In this document: positions 1 to 8,090 of the stretch, in pieces | Layout of the letters: every line of letters starts with the position of its first letter | How positions within the stretch are numbered: position 1 is the first letter of the stretch | Assembly: GCF_000189415.1 (NCBI RefSeq) | Contig: NC_015144.1 | Location: 1 to 64,000 of the forward strand | Length of the DNA stretch: 64,000 bases | Reading direction: 5' to 3' | From: Weeksella virosa DSM 16922 | GTDB lineage: Bacteria; Bacteroidota; Bacteroidia; Flavobacteriales; Weeksellaceae | Translations under genes and position numbers: made by a program | The notes under the pieces: model-generated | Seen by the model: the letters and a program-made list of their open reading frames with translations, nothing else | The model's database searches: none | Told to the model about the DNA's origin: nothing

Positions 1-46
1 GATACTAATACTAAGACTGTTTAACTAAAATTTTATAACGAATAGA

Positions 47-1474
47 ATGGATAATAATGCAATTATTGTATGGGAAAAGTGTCTCTCTTATATTCAAGAC
101 AATATCGACAAAGAGGCTTTCGATACATGGTTTTTGCCTACAAAAGCAGTTAAGCTTGTAGAAAATATCCTAACTATTCAAGTACCAAGTAAATTCTTCT
201 ACGAATGGCTAGAAGACAACTATATCACTTTGCTGAAAAGTGCTTTGCTAAAAGTTCTAGGTCCTGACGGAAAGTTGGTCTACAGCATTGTTACCAATAT
301 GCGTAATAAACCACAAAATCCAGACACGGTAAAAATTCCTTCAATCAACAAAGAAAAGGTAAAACCCAACCTTATCGATGCTCCACTAAAAATCGAGAGC
401 AACGACGTGTTAAACCCTTTTGTGATACCAGGTTTGCAAAAAATAAAAATCGATTCTCAACTAAATTATCGGTACAATTTTGATAATTTCATAGAAGGTG
501 AATCGAATCGTTTAGCAAGAACTGCAGGTAAAGCCATTGCAAAGCGTCCGGGCGGGACTTCTTTCAACCCGTTCTTTATTTATGGTGGTGTTGGTTTAGG
601 GAAAACGCACTTGGTTCATGCAATCGGACAAGAAATCAAAGAACTTTATCCAGACAAATCTGTGCTATATGTTTCGACCGAAAAGTTTACCATGCAATTC
701 ATTAACGCGGTTGCCAACAAAAGCCAGAACGACTTCGTGCATTTCTACCAAATGATTGATGTGCTTATTATAGATGACATCCAATTCTTAGCCGGAAAAG
801 CAAAAACTCAAGAAGCCTTCTTTCATATTTTCAATGATTTACAACAAAAAGGTAAACAAATTATCCTTACCTCTGATAAATCACCAGCTACACTAACCGA
901 AATGGAACCTCGATTAATCTCGCGTTTCAAGTGGGGATTGAATGCAGAACTGCAAATGCCAGACGCATCAACGCGTAGAAATATCATCCAGCAAAAAGTA
1001 GAAAAAGATGGAATAGAAATTCCAGAAACTGTATTAGATTACATTGCAGAAAATGTAGAAACCAATGTTCGAGAATTAGAAGGCACCTTAAATTCGATCA
1101 TTGCTCAATCGACTTTCAACCGAAAAGAGATTACATTAGATTTGGTGAAAGACACATTATCCAACATCATCCAATACAGCAAAAAGGAAATTTCGATCGA
1201 TTATATCCAAAAAACAGTTTGCGACTATTTCAAAATACCGATCGAAGATATCCAATCAAGATCACGCAAAAGAGATGTGGTACAAGCCAGACATTTGGCA
1301 ATGTATTTTGCAAAAATACATACCAAAGCTTCTCTAAAAAGCATTGGTGACAAAATCGGTAATCGAGATCATGCTACCGTTTTACATGCTTGCAAAACGG
1401 TAACCAATTTATCAGAAACCGATAAAATTTTCAAAGGATACATCGAAGAAATCAATAAGAAGTTAACAGTATAA
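47..1474 (+). CDS. dnaA: Chromosomal replication initiator DnaA
   Basis: Binds DnaA boxes at oriC and, in its ATP form, opens the origin and recruits the helicase. The 475-residue protein is full length. The N-terminal helicase-loading domain occupies about residues 1-85. The AAA+ core has Walker A GGVGLGKTH at 180-188 and Walker B LIIDDIQF at 240-247. The C-terminal DNA-binding domain has the DnaA signature RDHATVLHA at 440-448. ATG start. Only 46 bases precede it, so its promoter and any upstream origin lie mostly outside the window. A phosphatase and a methylase gene follow in the same direction at short spacing, an order I know from flavobacteria. Confidence 0.98.
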   Translation: MDNNAIIVWEKCLSYIQDNIDKEAFDTWFLPTKAVKLVENILTIQVPSKFFYEWLEDNYITLLKSALLKVLGPDGKLVYSIVTNMRNKPQNPDTVKIPSINKEKVKPNLIDAPLKIESNDVLNPFVIPGLQKIKIDSQLNYRYNFDNFIEGESNRLARTAGKAIAKRPGGTSFNPFFIYGGVGLGKTHLVHAIGQEIKELYPDKSVLYVSTEKFTMQFINAVANKSQNDFVHFYQMIDVLIIDDIQFLAGKAKTQEAFFHIFNDLQQKGKQIILTSDKSPATLTEMEPRLISRFKWGLNAELQMPDASTRRNIIQQKVEKDGIEIPETVLDYIAENVETNVRELEGTLNSIIAQSTFNRKEITLDLVKDTLSNIIQYSKKEISIDYIQKTVCDYFKIPIEDIQSRSRKRDVVQARHLAMYFAKIHTKASLKSIGDKIGNRDHATVLHACKTVTNLSETDKIFKGYIEEINKKLTV

Positions 1475-1493
1475 ACCAAAAAAATAATTGACT

Positions 1494-1940
1494 ATGAAAA
1501 TTATGATGGTTTGTCTTGGGAATATATGTCGCTCGCCTTTGGCAGAAGGTATTTTACAACACAAACTTGGCAACAACTACACAGTAGAATCCTCTGGAAC
1601 GGCACGATGGCACGAAGGAAAAAAACCTGACCAACGAAGCATTGCCGTTGCTAAAAAACATGGAATAGACATATCTCAACATCAAGCACAACAGTTTGTA
1701 CCCATTATGTTTTCTGATTTTGATATGATTTTTGCAATGGACAGAGATAATTTTGCTGATTTGCAAAAACTAGCTACAACCCAAGAAGAAAAAGACAAAA
1801 TTAGACTTATACTTTCCGAAGCTTTTCAAGAACAAACAGATGTTCCGGATCCTTACTACGGAACTGAAAGAGATTTCGATGAAGTTTATGATTTATTGGA
1901 TCGTGCAACCGATGAATTAGTAAAAATAATCAACCGATAA
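1494..1940 (+). CDS. Low-molecular-weight protein-tyrosine phosphatase
   Basis: Cytoplasmic phosphatase of the LMW-PTP family (arsenate-reductase-like fold), 148 residues. The P-loop CLGNICRS begins at Cys7 and gives the CX5R(S/T) catalytic signature. The general-acid loop DPYYG is near residues 121-125. I start at the ATG at 1494; an upstream in-frame TTG at 1488 is possible but adds only two residues. It lies 19 bases after dnaA and 6 bases before the next gene, so the three genes are probably co-transcribed. The substrate cannot be told from sequence; no tyrosine kinase gene is nearby. Confidence 0.93.
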   Translation: MKIMMVCLGNICRSPLAEGILQHKLGNNYTVESSGTARWHEGKKPDQRSIAVAKKHGIDISQHQAQQFVPIMFSDFDMIFAMDRDNFADLQKLATTQEEKDKIRLILSEAFQEQTDVPDPYYGTERDFDEVYDLLDRATDELVKIINR

Positions 1941-1946
1941 GAAATC

Positions 1947-2654
1947 ATGAATCAACCCAAATTATATTTAATTCCTAACCTTTTGGGCGAGGCTTCACCC
2001 GAAGCATCACTACCGATGCACAACACAGAAGTTGTAGAGGCGTTAAATTTATTTGTGGTTGAAAATGAAAAATCTGCTCGAAAATTCATAAAAAAAATTT
2101 GCCCCAATAAATCACAGTCATCTCTAGAAATACATATTCTCGATAAACATACCGAAGGTGAAGATTTATTGGCGATATATCGATTACTTAATCGAAAAGA
2201 AAGCATTGGGATTATTTCCGAAGCTGGTTTACCCGCCGTAGCCGACCCTGGATCGTTATTGGTGAAACAAGCACATAAGGTTAATTTCCCAGTCGTCCCC
2301 TTGGTTGGTCCATCCTCTATTCTACTGGCTTTGATGGCATCTGGTATGAATGGACAATCGTTTGCATTTCATGGCTATTTACCAATAGACAAGAACGAAA
2401 GAAAGAAAAAATTACAGCATTTAGAGAAAGAAAGTGCCTTGCACGGAACGGCACAGATTTTTATGGAAACCCCTTATAGAAATCAACAATTGATCAGCGA
2501 TGTGATAAAATTCTTAAATGGTAATACACTTTTTTGTGTAGCCTGCGATCTTACCTTAACTTCAGAGTATATTTCGACTCGATTGGTAAAAAATTGGAAA
2601 AATCATCAAGAACATTTTCATAAACGTCCAGCTATTTTCATCCTACAAGCATAA
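1947..2654 (+). CDS. RsmI-like SAM-dependent methyltransferase (tetrapyrrole methylase fold)
   Basis: A 235-residue member of the tetrapyrrole methylase superfamily. The block SEAGLPAVADPG (about residues 91-102) matches the SAM-site motif of RsmI, which 2'-O-methylates C1402 of 16S rRNA; VPLVGPSSILLALMASG and METPYR are also family blocks. It is shorter than typical RsmI (about 280 residues) and lacks the usual C-terminal extension. Bacteroidota often carry this shorter paralogue besides a canonical RsmI, so rRNA methylation is plausible but not certain. It ends the dnaA-led gene group and is convergent with the next gene. Confidence 0.8.
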   Translation: MNQPKLYLIPNLLGEASPEASLPMHNTEVVEALNLFVVENEKSARKFIKKICPNKSQSSLEIHILDKHTEGEDLLAIYRLLNRKESIGIISEAGLPAVADPGSLLVKQAHKVNFPVVPLVGPSSILLALMASGMNGQSFAFHGYLPIDKNERKKKLQHLEKESALHGTAQIFMETPYRNQQLISDVIKFLNGNTLFCVACDLTLTSEYISTRLVKNWKNHQEHFHKRPAIFILQA

Positions 2655-2734
2655 TAAATTGAGTTCTGTATCTCACTTATCCTACTGGAAGATAAAAAGC
2701 AAACTCTAAAAAATTTATCTCTCTAGAATTTGAT

Positions 2735-3412
2735 CTACAACACTAAAGGTTTTCTTTCTTTGATAACGTAAGGTGGTACCCTATTGAAAGAAACATCCAT
2801 AATTGCCTTAACATTAGAAACCAATTCTCGTGCGCGATCTTTGTACAAATCGGTATAAGTATGAAAATCTGCAGGGTAACCTGTACAAGAAATATTGAGC
2901 ATTCGACCAATAAAAAGTGTACGACTCAAATGATATTCTTGAGTGACAAATATCGGATTTTTGATGCCGTAAATATATTTAGTACGATAAACGGTAGAAT
3001 AGGTATCCAAAGCTGCACCATCGACAAGAATTTTCTCTACCGGCACTCCTCTCTCTACACAATATTTTTCCATTACATCGACCTCAGAAAGCTTATTTCT
3101 TAACGATTCACCCGACAAAAGAAGATAATCTACTTTATTTGACTTAAACAATTGAATACCTGCATCCAGACGATCTTTTAATAAATCAGACGGTTCACCA
3201 TTTTTATTGAATCGTGTTCCTAAAACAACAGCCACTCGGACATCGTCACCCAACTCATTGACCTGAGAAGAGACATACGGCTTGGCAAACAACACGATTA
3301 AATAATTTATCCCAACCAGAAAAAACATCCCCACAACTGATAAGATAAAAACAGTTTTGAGATATGTATTGGATAAGATTTTTTGAATGTTATGGGTAAT
3401 TTTAGTAATCAT
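2735..3412 (-). CDS. SanA/ElyC/YdcF-type membrane protein
   Basis: A 225-residue protein with one N-terminal transmembrane segment (about residues 20-45) and a DUF218-type domain. Family features are the VVLGTRFNKNGEPSDLL block, DAGIQLF, YLLLSGES and VTQEYHLSRTL. E. coli SanA, the best-known relative, affects vancomycin exclusion and envelope integrity; the chemistry of this family is poorly defined. I chose the internal ATG at 3412; the frame is also open to a TTG at 3442, ten codons upstream. It is divergent from the HipA-like gene across about 87 bases. Confidence 0.8.
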   Translation of the reverse strand: MITKITHNIQKILSNTYLKTVFILSVVGMFFLVGINYLIVLFAKPYVSSQVNELGDDVRVAVVLGTRFNKNGEPSDLLKDRLDAGIQLFKSNKVDYLLLSGESLRNKLSEVDVMEKYCVERGVPVEKILVDGAALDTYSTVYRTKYIYGIKNPIFVTQEYHLSRTLFIGRMLNISCTGYPADFHTYTDLYKDRARELVSNVKAIMDVSFNRVPPYVIKERKPLVL

Positions 3413-3499
3413 TCTCTTAATTTGGTAATTTTGGCTATTCAAAAATGATTCCTATATAAGAGTTACTTTATTAAAGTTATCATAAAATAACTAAAAGAA

Positions 3500-4294
3500 A
3501 TGAAAACACCAATAGAATTACGAACGGTAAATGTAGAACGCTATATTACCCCTTTACGAGAAGGTGGCTCGTTACCTGCGCTGGCCGATGCAGATGATGG
3601 GTTCAAATATGTATTGAAGTTCAAAGGAGCAGGACATGGACCGCGAATGTTGATTTCGGAATTGTTGGGAGGCGAAATTGCTCGGTATTTAGGGCTTCCA
3701 GTTCCAGAGCTGGTTTTTGCCGAACTCGACGAAGCCTTCGGCCGCACAGAAGCTGACGAAGAAATTCAAGATTTACTAAAATTCAGTCAAGGCCTAAACT
3801 TAGGATTGCATTATTTATCAGGATCGATTACCTATGATCCAAGTGTAAATCTAATAAAAGAAGACTTGGCTAGTAGAATTGTTTGGTTAGACGCTTATAT
3901 CACGAATGTTGACCGCACTTTCCGCAACACCAATTTATTGATGTGGAACAAAGAATTATGGTTAATCGACCATGGTGCCTCTTTTTATTTTCACCATTCA
4001 TGGTACGGATGGGAAGAGCATGCACTAAGCAAATTCGAACAAATAAAGGACCATGTATTATTAAAACAAGCATCTGATTTAGAAAGAATTGACCATGAAT
4101 TTTCGAGTAAATTATCTCCAGAAGTAATCGACAAAATTGTAGATTTATTGCCTTATGAATGGTTAGAAACAAGCGATGATGAAAAAAGCAAAGAAGAAAT
4201 GAAAACCGTTTATAAAGACTTCTTGAAGATCCGTCTAGCCCATACGTCTAATTTTGTAAAACATGCTATCGATGTCAGACAATCACTTATATGA
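3500..4294 (+). CDS. HipA-like kinase-fold protein
   Basis: A 264-residue compact relative of HipA toxin kinases. Visible features are a beta-strand lysine in YVLKFKG (Lys40/Lys42), a catalytic-loop-like block NVDRTFRNTNLL at 136-147 with Asp138, and a metal-binding DFG equivalent IDHG at 156-159. It is much shorter than E. coli HipA (about 440 residues) and lacks the N-terminal HipA domain. Its 3' end overlaps the next gene by 23-32 bases, a tight pairing that suggests translational coupling. HipA-like/DUF3037 pairs recur in bacteria; whether they act as toxin-antitoxin modules is not settled to my knowledge. Confidence 0.8.
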   Translation: MKTPIELRTVNVERYITPLREGGSLPALADADDGFKYVLKFKGAGHGPRMLISELLGGEIARYLGLPVPELVFAELDEAFGRTEADEEIQDLLKFSQGLNLGLHYLSGSITYDPSVNLIKEDLASRIVWLDAYITNVDRTFRNTNLLMWNKELWLIDHGASFYFHHSWYGWEEHALSKFEQIKDHVLLKQASDLERIDHEFSSKLSPEVIDKIVDLLPYEWLETSDDEKSKEEMKTVYKDFLKIRLAHTSNFVKHAIDVRQSLI

Positions 4295-4655
4295 GTATGC
4301 AATCCTACGAATAGTTCCCAAGGTAGAAAGAGAAGAATTTGTAAATGTTGGGGTTATTGTTTTCTGTAAAAAAGCAGATTTTCTAGAAGTTAGAATACAG
4401 CTAAATCGTGATAGAATCAATGCATTTTCACATGAATTAGACTTGGATGAAGTAGAAAAAAACCTAGAAGCAATCAGAAAAGTCGGACATGGTGAATGCA
4501 AAGAAAGTGCAATTGCCCAAATGGAAAAACCCGAACGTTTTCGTTGGCTAACGGCCGTTAGGAGCTCATCTTTGCAAACCTCACGCCCACATGTTGGATT
4601 AACCAAAGATCTCGCCCAACAACTCATCGAATTAGAAAAAGAATATCTTTCATAA
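4272..4655 (+). CDS. DUF3037 domain protein, partner of HipA-like kinase
   Basis: A 127-residue protein with the DUF3037 pattern: an N-terminal YEYAILRIVPKVEREEFVNVG block and a C-terminal SSLQTSRPHVGLTKD block. I start at the ATG at 4272 (MSDNHLYEY); an ATG three codons upstream at 4263 is also in frame. It overlaps the end of the HipA-like gene. No DNA-binding motif of the HipB type is visible, so it is not a classical antitoxin. It may be a substrate, inhibitor or co-factor of the kinase; that is inference from the gene pairing. Confidence 0.8.
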   Translation: MSDNHLYEYAILRIVPKVEREEFVNVGVIVFCKKADFLEVRIQLNRDRINAFSHELDLDEVEKNLEAIRKVGHGECKESAIAQMEKPERFRWLTAVRSSSLQTSRPHVGLTKDLAQQLIELEKEYLS

Positions 4656-4718
4656 AACATTGATTTTTGTTATTTTATTTCTTATATTAGACAAACAATA
4701 ACCATTTTTTTTATCGCC

Positions 4719-5045
4719 ATGAAAAGTCTAAGAAACAAAGTCCAGTTAATTGGCCATGTAGGCAACACCCCAGAAGTGAAGCAAATGGCTAATAATCGAA
4801 AAATGGCTAAATTTAGTTTAGCAACCAACGATTCTTATACCAATCAACAAGGAGAAAAAATCACCCAAACCGAATGGCATTCACTCGTTGTTTGGGGGAA
4901 ATTGGCCGAAGTTGTAGAACAACATGTTACAAAAGGTAAAGAGTTGGTGATCGAAGGTAAGTTAACTTATAATAGTTACGAAGATGCTAACGGTGTAAAA
5001 AGAACAAATGCAGAAATCATCGTTCATGAGTTACTACTTTTGTAA
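4719..5045 (+). CDS. ssb: Short single-stranded DNA-binding protein
   Basis: A 108-residue protein consisting of one OB-fold domain: start block LRNKVQLIGHVGNTPEVK, core EWHSLVVWGKLAEV, and KGKELVIEGKLTYNSYED. The acidic C-terminal tail (DDDIPF type) that recruits replication and repair partners is missing; the protein ends ...HELLLL. It is therefore more likely a secondary SSB paralogue than the main replication SSB, although short tail-less SSBs are common in Bacteroidota. A perfect 19-bp hairpin follows the stop codon. Confidence 0.9.
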   Translation: MKSLRNKVQLIGHVGNTPEVKQMANNRKMAKFSLATNDSYTNQQGEKITQTEWHSLVVWGKLAEVVEQHVTKGKELVIEGKLTYNSYEDANGVKRTNAEIIVHELLLL

Positions 5046-5055
5046 TTTTACTCTA

Positions 5056-5098
5056 AAACGAGAATTCAGTTCGAGAAAATCGAACTGAATTCTCGTTT
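5056..5098. terminator. Perfect 19-bp hairpin after ssb
   Basis: AAACGAGAATTCAGTTCGA at 5056-5074 pairs without a mismatch with 5080-5098 across a GAAAA loop. The A-rich 5' foot and T-rich 3' foot suit a bidirectional intrinsic terminator, although the T tract is only three bases. Confidence 0.75.
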
Positions 5099-5192
5099 AA
5101 ATCTCCCAGCATTACTGAAAATCATTTTTTAGCATTCTTTTTGCCATCCTACCAAAAAAGACTATTTTTAATAAAAAAATACATATGGTACG

Positions 5193-5591
5193 ATGAAAAA
5201 ATTATTAATCTTTCTATTATTCAGCTATTGCCTATTAGCATGCTCAACCAATAACTATCTTACAGAAAACAACACAAAAAATAATCGCTTGGCTCTCGAA
5301 CCAAATGATGATGGAGAATACGATATAATCGTTTTTGATCCAGAATACGAAACCTACTTACGCAGCATCGCTATGCCGAAGAATTATTATTCTATCACTT
5401 TCTATAAAAATAAAAACACGTACTATGTGGATTCGTGGAACCATCGCCATGCACAACCCCATGCCTACAATCCAAACTTGTATGCAGTTCACATCGATTA
5501 CGACTCTAATGTCGACTATGGTCTATTACTTGAGTATAAACTCTATAATTTTTTCAGATTTATAGAATGGAAATATAAAGTGCATTTATAA
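5193..5591 (+). CDS. Small lipoprotein, DUF6146-like
   Basis: A 132-residue predicted lipoprotein: signal peptide KKLLIFLLFSYCLLAC with a lipobox (LLAC) giving Cys17. The mature part has FDPEYETYLRSIAMP and a repeated NHRHAQPHAYNPNLYAVHIDY-type block rich in aromatic residues, which I associate with flavobacterial DUF6146 proteins of unknown function. It probably sits in the periplasm, anchored in a membrane. It is followed 30 bases later by prfB. Confidence 0.75.
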   Translation: MKKLLIFLLFSYCLLACSTNNYLTENNTKNNRLALEPNDDGEYDIIVFDPEYETYLRSIAMPKNYYSITFYKNKNTYYVDSWNHRHAQPHAYNPNLYAVHIDYDSNVDYGLLLEYKLYNFFRFIEWKYKVHL

Positions 5592-5608
5592 AAAACAGAA
5601 AGATTTTA

Positions 5609-5616
5609 TACCTTTG
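5609..5616 (+). promoter_or_regulatory. Putative -7 box for prfB
   Basis: TACCTTTG matches the Bacteroidota -7 consensus TAnnTTTG and ends only five bases before the prfB ATG at 5622. No clear TTTG is present at the expected -33 position. If used, the mRNA would have almost no leader. Confidence 0.4.
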
Positions 5617-5621
5617 TCGTT

Positions 5622-6722
5622 ATGTTTAATTTCGACCAGTACAAAGATATCCAAAAAAGAATACAAGCTCTCTATACCTATTTAGAGATCGAACAAAAAA
5701 GAATTCAGGTAACCAATGACGAGGAAAAAACAGCTTCGCCAGATTTTTGGGATGATCCAAAAAAAGCGGAGATGTTTATGAAAGAATTACGATCTATAAA
5801 GAAGTGGATAGAAGATTACGAATCTGTAGAGCAAGCGGCTAATGACTTGGAAGTCCTAATTGAGTTTAACAAAGAAGGAGAAGTGAGCGATGAAGAAGTT
5901 CAGGAGCATTATTCCAAAACTATTAAACTATTAGAAAATATCGAATTCAAAAACATGCTCTCGGATGAAGGAGATAATTTGGGTGCGATTCTACAAATCA
6001 CTGCCGGAGCTGGTGGTACAGAATCTTGCGACTGGGCAAGTATGTTGATGCGTATGTATTTGATGTGGGCTGAAAGTCATGGATATAAAGTTCGCGAACT
6101 CAACTTTCAGGCTGGCGATGTTGCAGGTGTAAAAACAGTAACACTGGAAATTGATGGAGAATTTGCTTTCGGATGGTTGAAAGGCGAAAATGGTGTACAT
6201 CGCTTGGTGCGTATTTCGCCGTTTGATAGTAATGCAAAACGACACACAAGTTTTGTGTCGGCATATGTCTCACCGATGGTAGATGAGACAATAGAGATAG
6301 ATATCAATCCTGCCGATATAGAAATGCAAACTTCTCGTTCGGGAGGTGCTGGTGGACAGAATGTAAACAAAGTGGAAACCAAAGTCCAACTAACTCACAA
6401 GCCAACTGGGATTGTGGTGATATGTCAGATAGAACGTTCTCAGCTTGCCAACAGAGAACGAGCCATGGAAATGTTGAAATCTGAACTCTACAAAATAGAA
6501 CTCGACAAAAAAATGGCTGCTAGAAATGAAATAGAATCTAATAAAATGAAGATTGAATGGGGTTCTCAGATAAGAAACTATGTGATGCATCCCTACAAAT
6601 TGGTGAAAGATGTCCGTACCGGGACCGAAACCGGAAACGTAGATGCTGTAATGAACGGTGATATCGATCAATTTCTGAAATCATACCTCATGTTGATGGG
6701 ACAAAAACACGAAAACGAATAG
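5622..6722 (+). CDS. prfB: Peptide chain release factor 2 (no frameshift site)
   Basis: RF2 reads UAA and UGA stop codons and releases the peptide. The 366-residue frame is uninterrupted. The stop-recognition tripeptide SPF is at 199-201 and the catalytic GGQ at 244-246. Most bacterial prfB genes need a +1 frameshift at an in-frame UGA near codon 25. Here the equivalent site, after Tyr20, reads TAT TTA GAG with no stop, so the autoregulatory device is absent. A candidate TAnnTTTG box lies immediately upstream. The next gene starts after 3 bases. Confidence 0.97.
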   Translation: MFNFDQYKDIQKRIQALYTYLEIEQKRIQVTNDEEKTASPDFWDDPKKAEMFMKELRSIKKWIEDYESVEQAANDLEVLIEFNKEGEVSDEEVQEHYSKTIKLLENIEFKNMLSDEGDNLGAILQITAGAGGTESCDWASMLMRMYLMWAESHGYKVRELNFQAGDVAGVKTVTLEIDGEFAFGWLKGENGVHRLVRISPFDSNAKRHTSFVSAYVSPMVDETIEIDINPADIEMQTSRSGGAGGQNVNKVETKVQLTHKPTGIVVICQIERSQLANRERAMEMLKSELYKIELDKKMAARNEIESNKMKIEWGSQIRNYVMHPYKLVKDVRTGTETGNVDAVMNGDIDQFLKSYLMLMGQKHENE

Positions 6723-6725
6723 ATC

Positions 6726-8090
6726 ATGAAAATCATTATTGGTGGTGCTGGTGAGGTTGGCTTTCATTTGGCAAAATTATTATCAAATGAAATGCTTGAT
6801 ATCATCGTGATGGACACCGATAAAGAACGTTTGTCCCATATAGAAAACTCATTAGATGTAATGACGTACAGAGGAGATATCACCTCTTTCAAATCTTTGC
6901 GAGAAGTAAACGTAGAGAGTGCAGACATGTTTATCTCAGTAAGCCAACTCCAAAACACCAACCTTACAAGTGCATTGATTGCCAAAAAAATGGGTACCAA
7001 ACGTACAATAGCACGCATAAGCAATCCAGAATACTTATTGCGTGAGAATCAATTAGCTGTTCAGCGTTTTGGGATTGACGCACTCATTAGCCCAGAATTA
7101 TTAGCTGCTAATGAAATCAAAAGCCTTATAGAGCAATCTGCATTCAATGAAATGCATTCGTTTGATGGAGGGCGAATAAATTTATTCGGTACAATCCTTG
7201 ATCACGATTGTAAAATCATCAACAAAAAATACAAAGATGTTTATCTCACTTCAAAAGGAGGAACAGAAAGGCTTTTCATGCCCATTGCGATCATTCGTTA
7301 CAATCCGAAATCGGGTTACGAAACCTTGATTCCGACCGATGAAACTGTATTCGAAAACAATGATCAAGTATATTTTATTTCTAAGAATTATGCAACATTA
7401 GAATTGTATAAACTTTTGGGTAAAAAACAAGATTATTTTCACAACGTCATTCTACTAGGTGGAGGAAGTATCGGCAAGAAAACTGCTAGACTTCTCAAAG
7501 CTGATAAACACAATGTGAAAATTATAGAAAAAAATAGAGATCGAGCTTTCGATCTGGCTGATGAATTCAACAACATTCTTATAATACATGGCGATGGAAG
7601 TGATGGAGATTTACTAGAAGATGAAGGAATTTCTGAAGCAGACGCTTTTATTGCTGTAACAGGTTCGTCAGAAACCAACATCATGTCTTGTCTTTTTGCG
7701 AAATCAAAAGGTGTTAGAAAAACCATCGCTTTGGTAGAAAATATAGATTATATTCATCTAAGTCAAGAGATAGGCATCAGTGCTTTTATTAATAAAAAAC
7801 TCCTTACTGCAGACGGAATTTTCCGTTACGTTCGTCAAGGTCAAGTTTTGGATGTTTTTGGTATTTCTGATTTGGATGCAGAAGTTTTAGAATTCAAAAT
7901 CAAAGAGCATTCAATGGCCATCAATAAAACCGTAGGCGAATTGAATATTAAAGATGAAGCTGTTATCGGTGGCATAGTTAGGAAAGGTGAAGCCATCATT
8001 CCGACAACCGACTTTGTTTTGGAGAAAGGTGACCGTGTTATTATCTTTTCTTTTCCAAGCGCCCTAAAACGCGTAACTCGTTACTTCTAA
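6726..8090 (+). CDS. trkA: Trk potassium uptake regulator TrkA
   Basis: Peripheral NAD-binding subunit that gates the TrkH potassium channel. The 454-residue protein has two tandem RCK modules. The first begins with the Rossmann motif GGAGEVGFHLAKLL at residue 6 and the second with LGGGSIGKKTARLL near residue 243; each is followed by a TrkA_C domain. Its TAA stop overlaps the trkH ATG by one base (TAATG), so the two are almost certainly translated together. Confidence 0.96.
   Translation: MKIIIGGAGEVGFHLAKLLSNEMLDIIVMDTDKERLSHIENSLDVMTYRGDITSFKSLREVNVESADMFISVSQLQNTNLTSALIAKKMGTKRTIARISNPEYLLRENQLAVQRFGIDALISPELLAANEIKSLIEQSAFNEMHSFDGGRINLFGTILDHDCKIINKKYKDVYLTSKGGTERLFMPIAIIRYNPKSGYETLIPTDETVFENNDQVYFISKNYATLELYKLLGKKQDYFHNVILLGGGSIGKKTARLLKADKHNVKIIEKNRDRAFDLADEFNNILIIHGDGSDGDLLEDEGISEADAFIAVTGSSETNIMSCLFAKSKGVRKTIALVENIDYIHLSQEIGISAFINKKLLTADGIFRYVRQGQVLDVFGISDLDAEVLEFKIKEHSMAINKTVGELNIKDEAVIGGIVRKGEAIIPTTDFVLEKGDRVIIFSFPSALKRVTRYF

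Noticed and set aside
1-46. Possible replication origin upstream of dnaA
   Set aside because: Only 46 bases are available and no DnaA-box-like 9-mer or unwinding repeat is evident in them.
6100-6671. Open frames on the opposite strand of prfB
   Set aside because: They are antisense to a strongly conserved gene and encode His/Phe-rich sequence with no family match.
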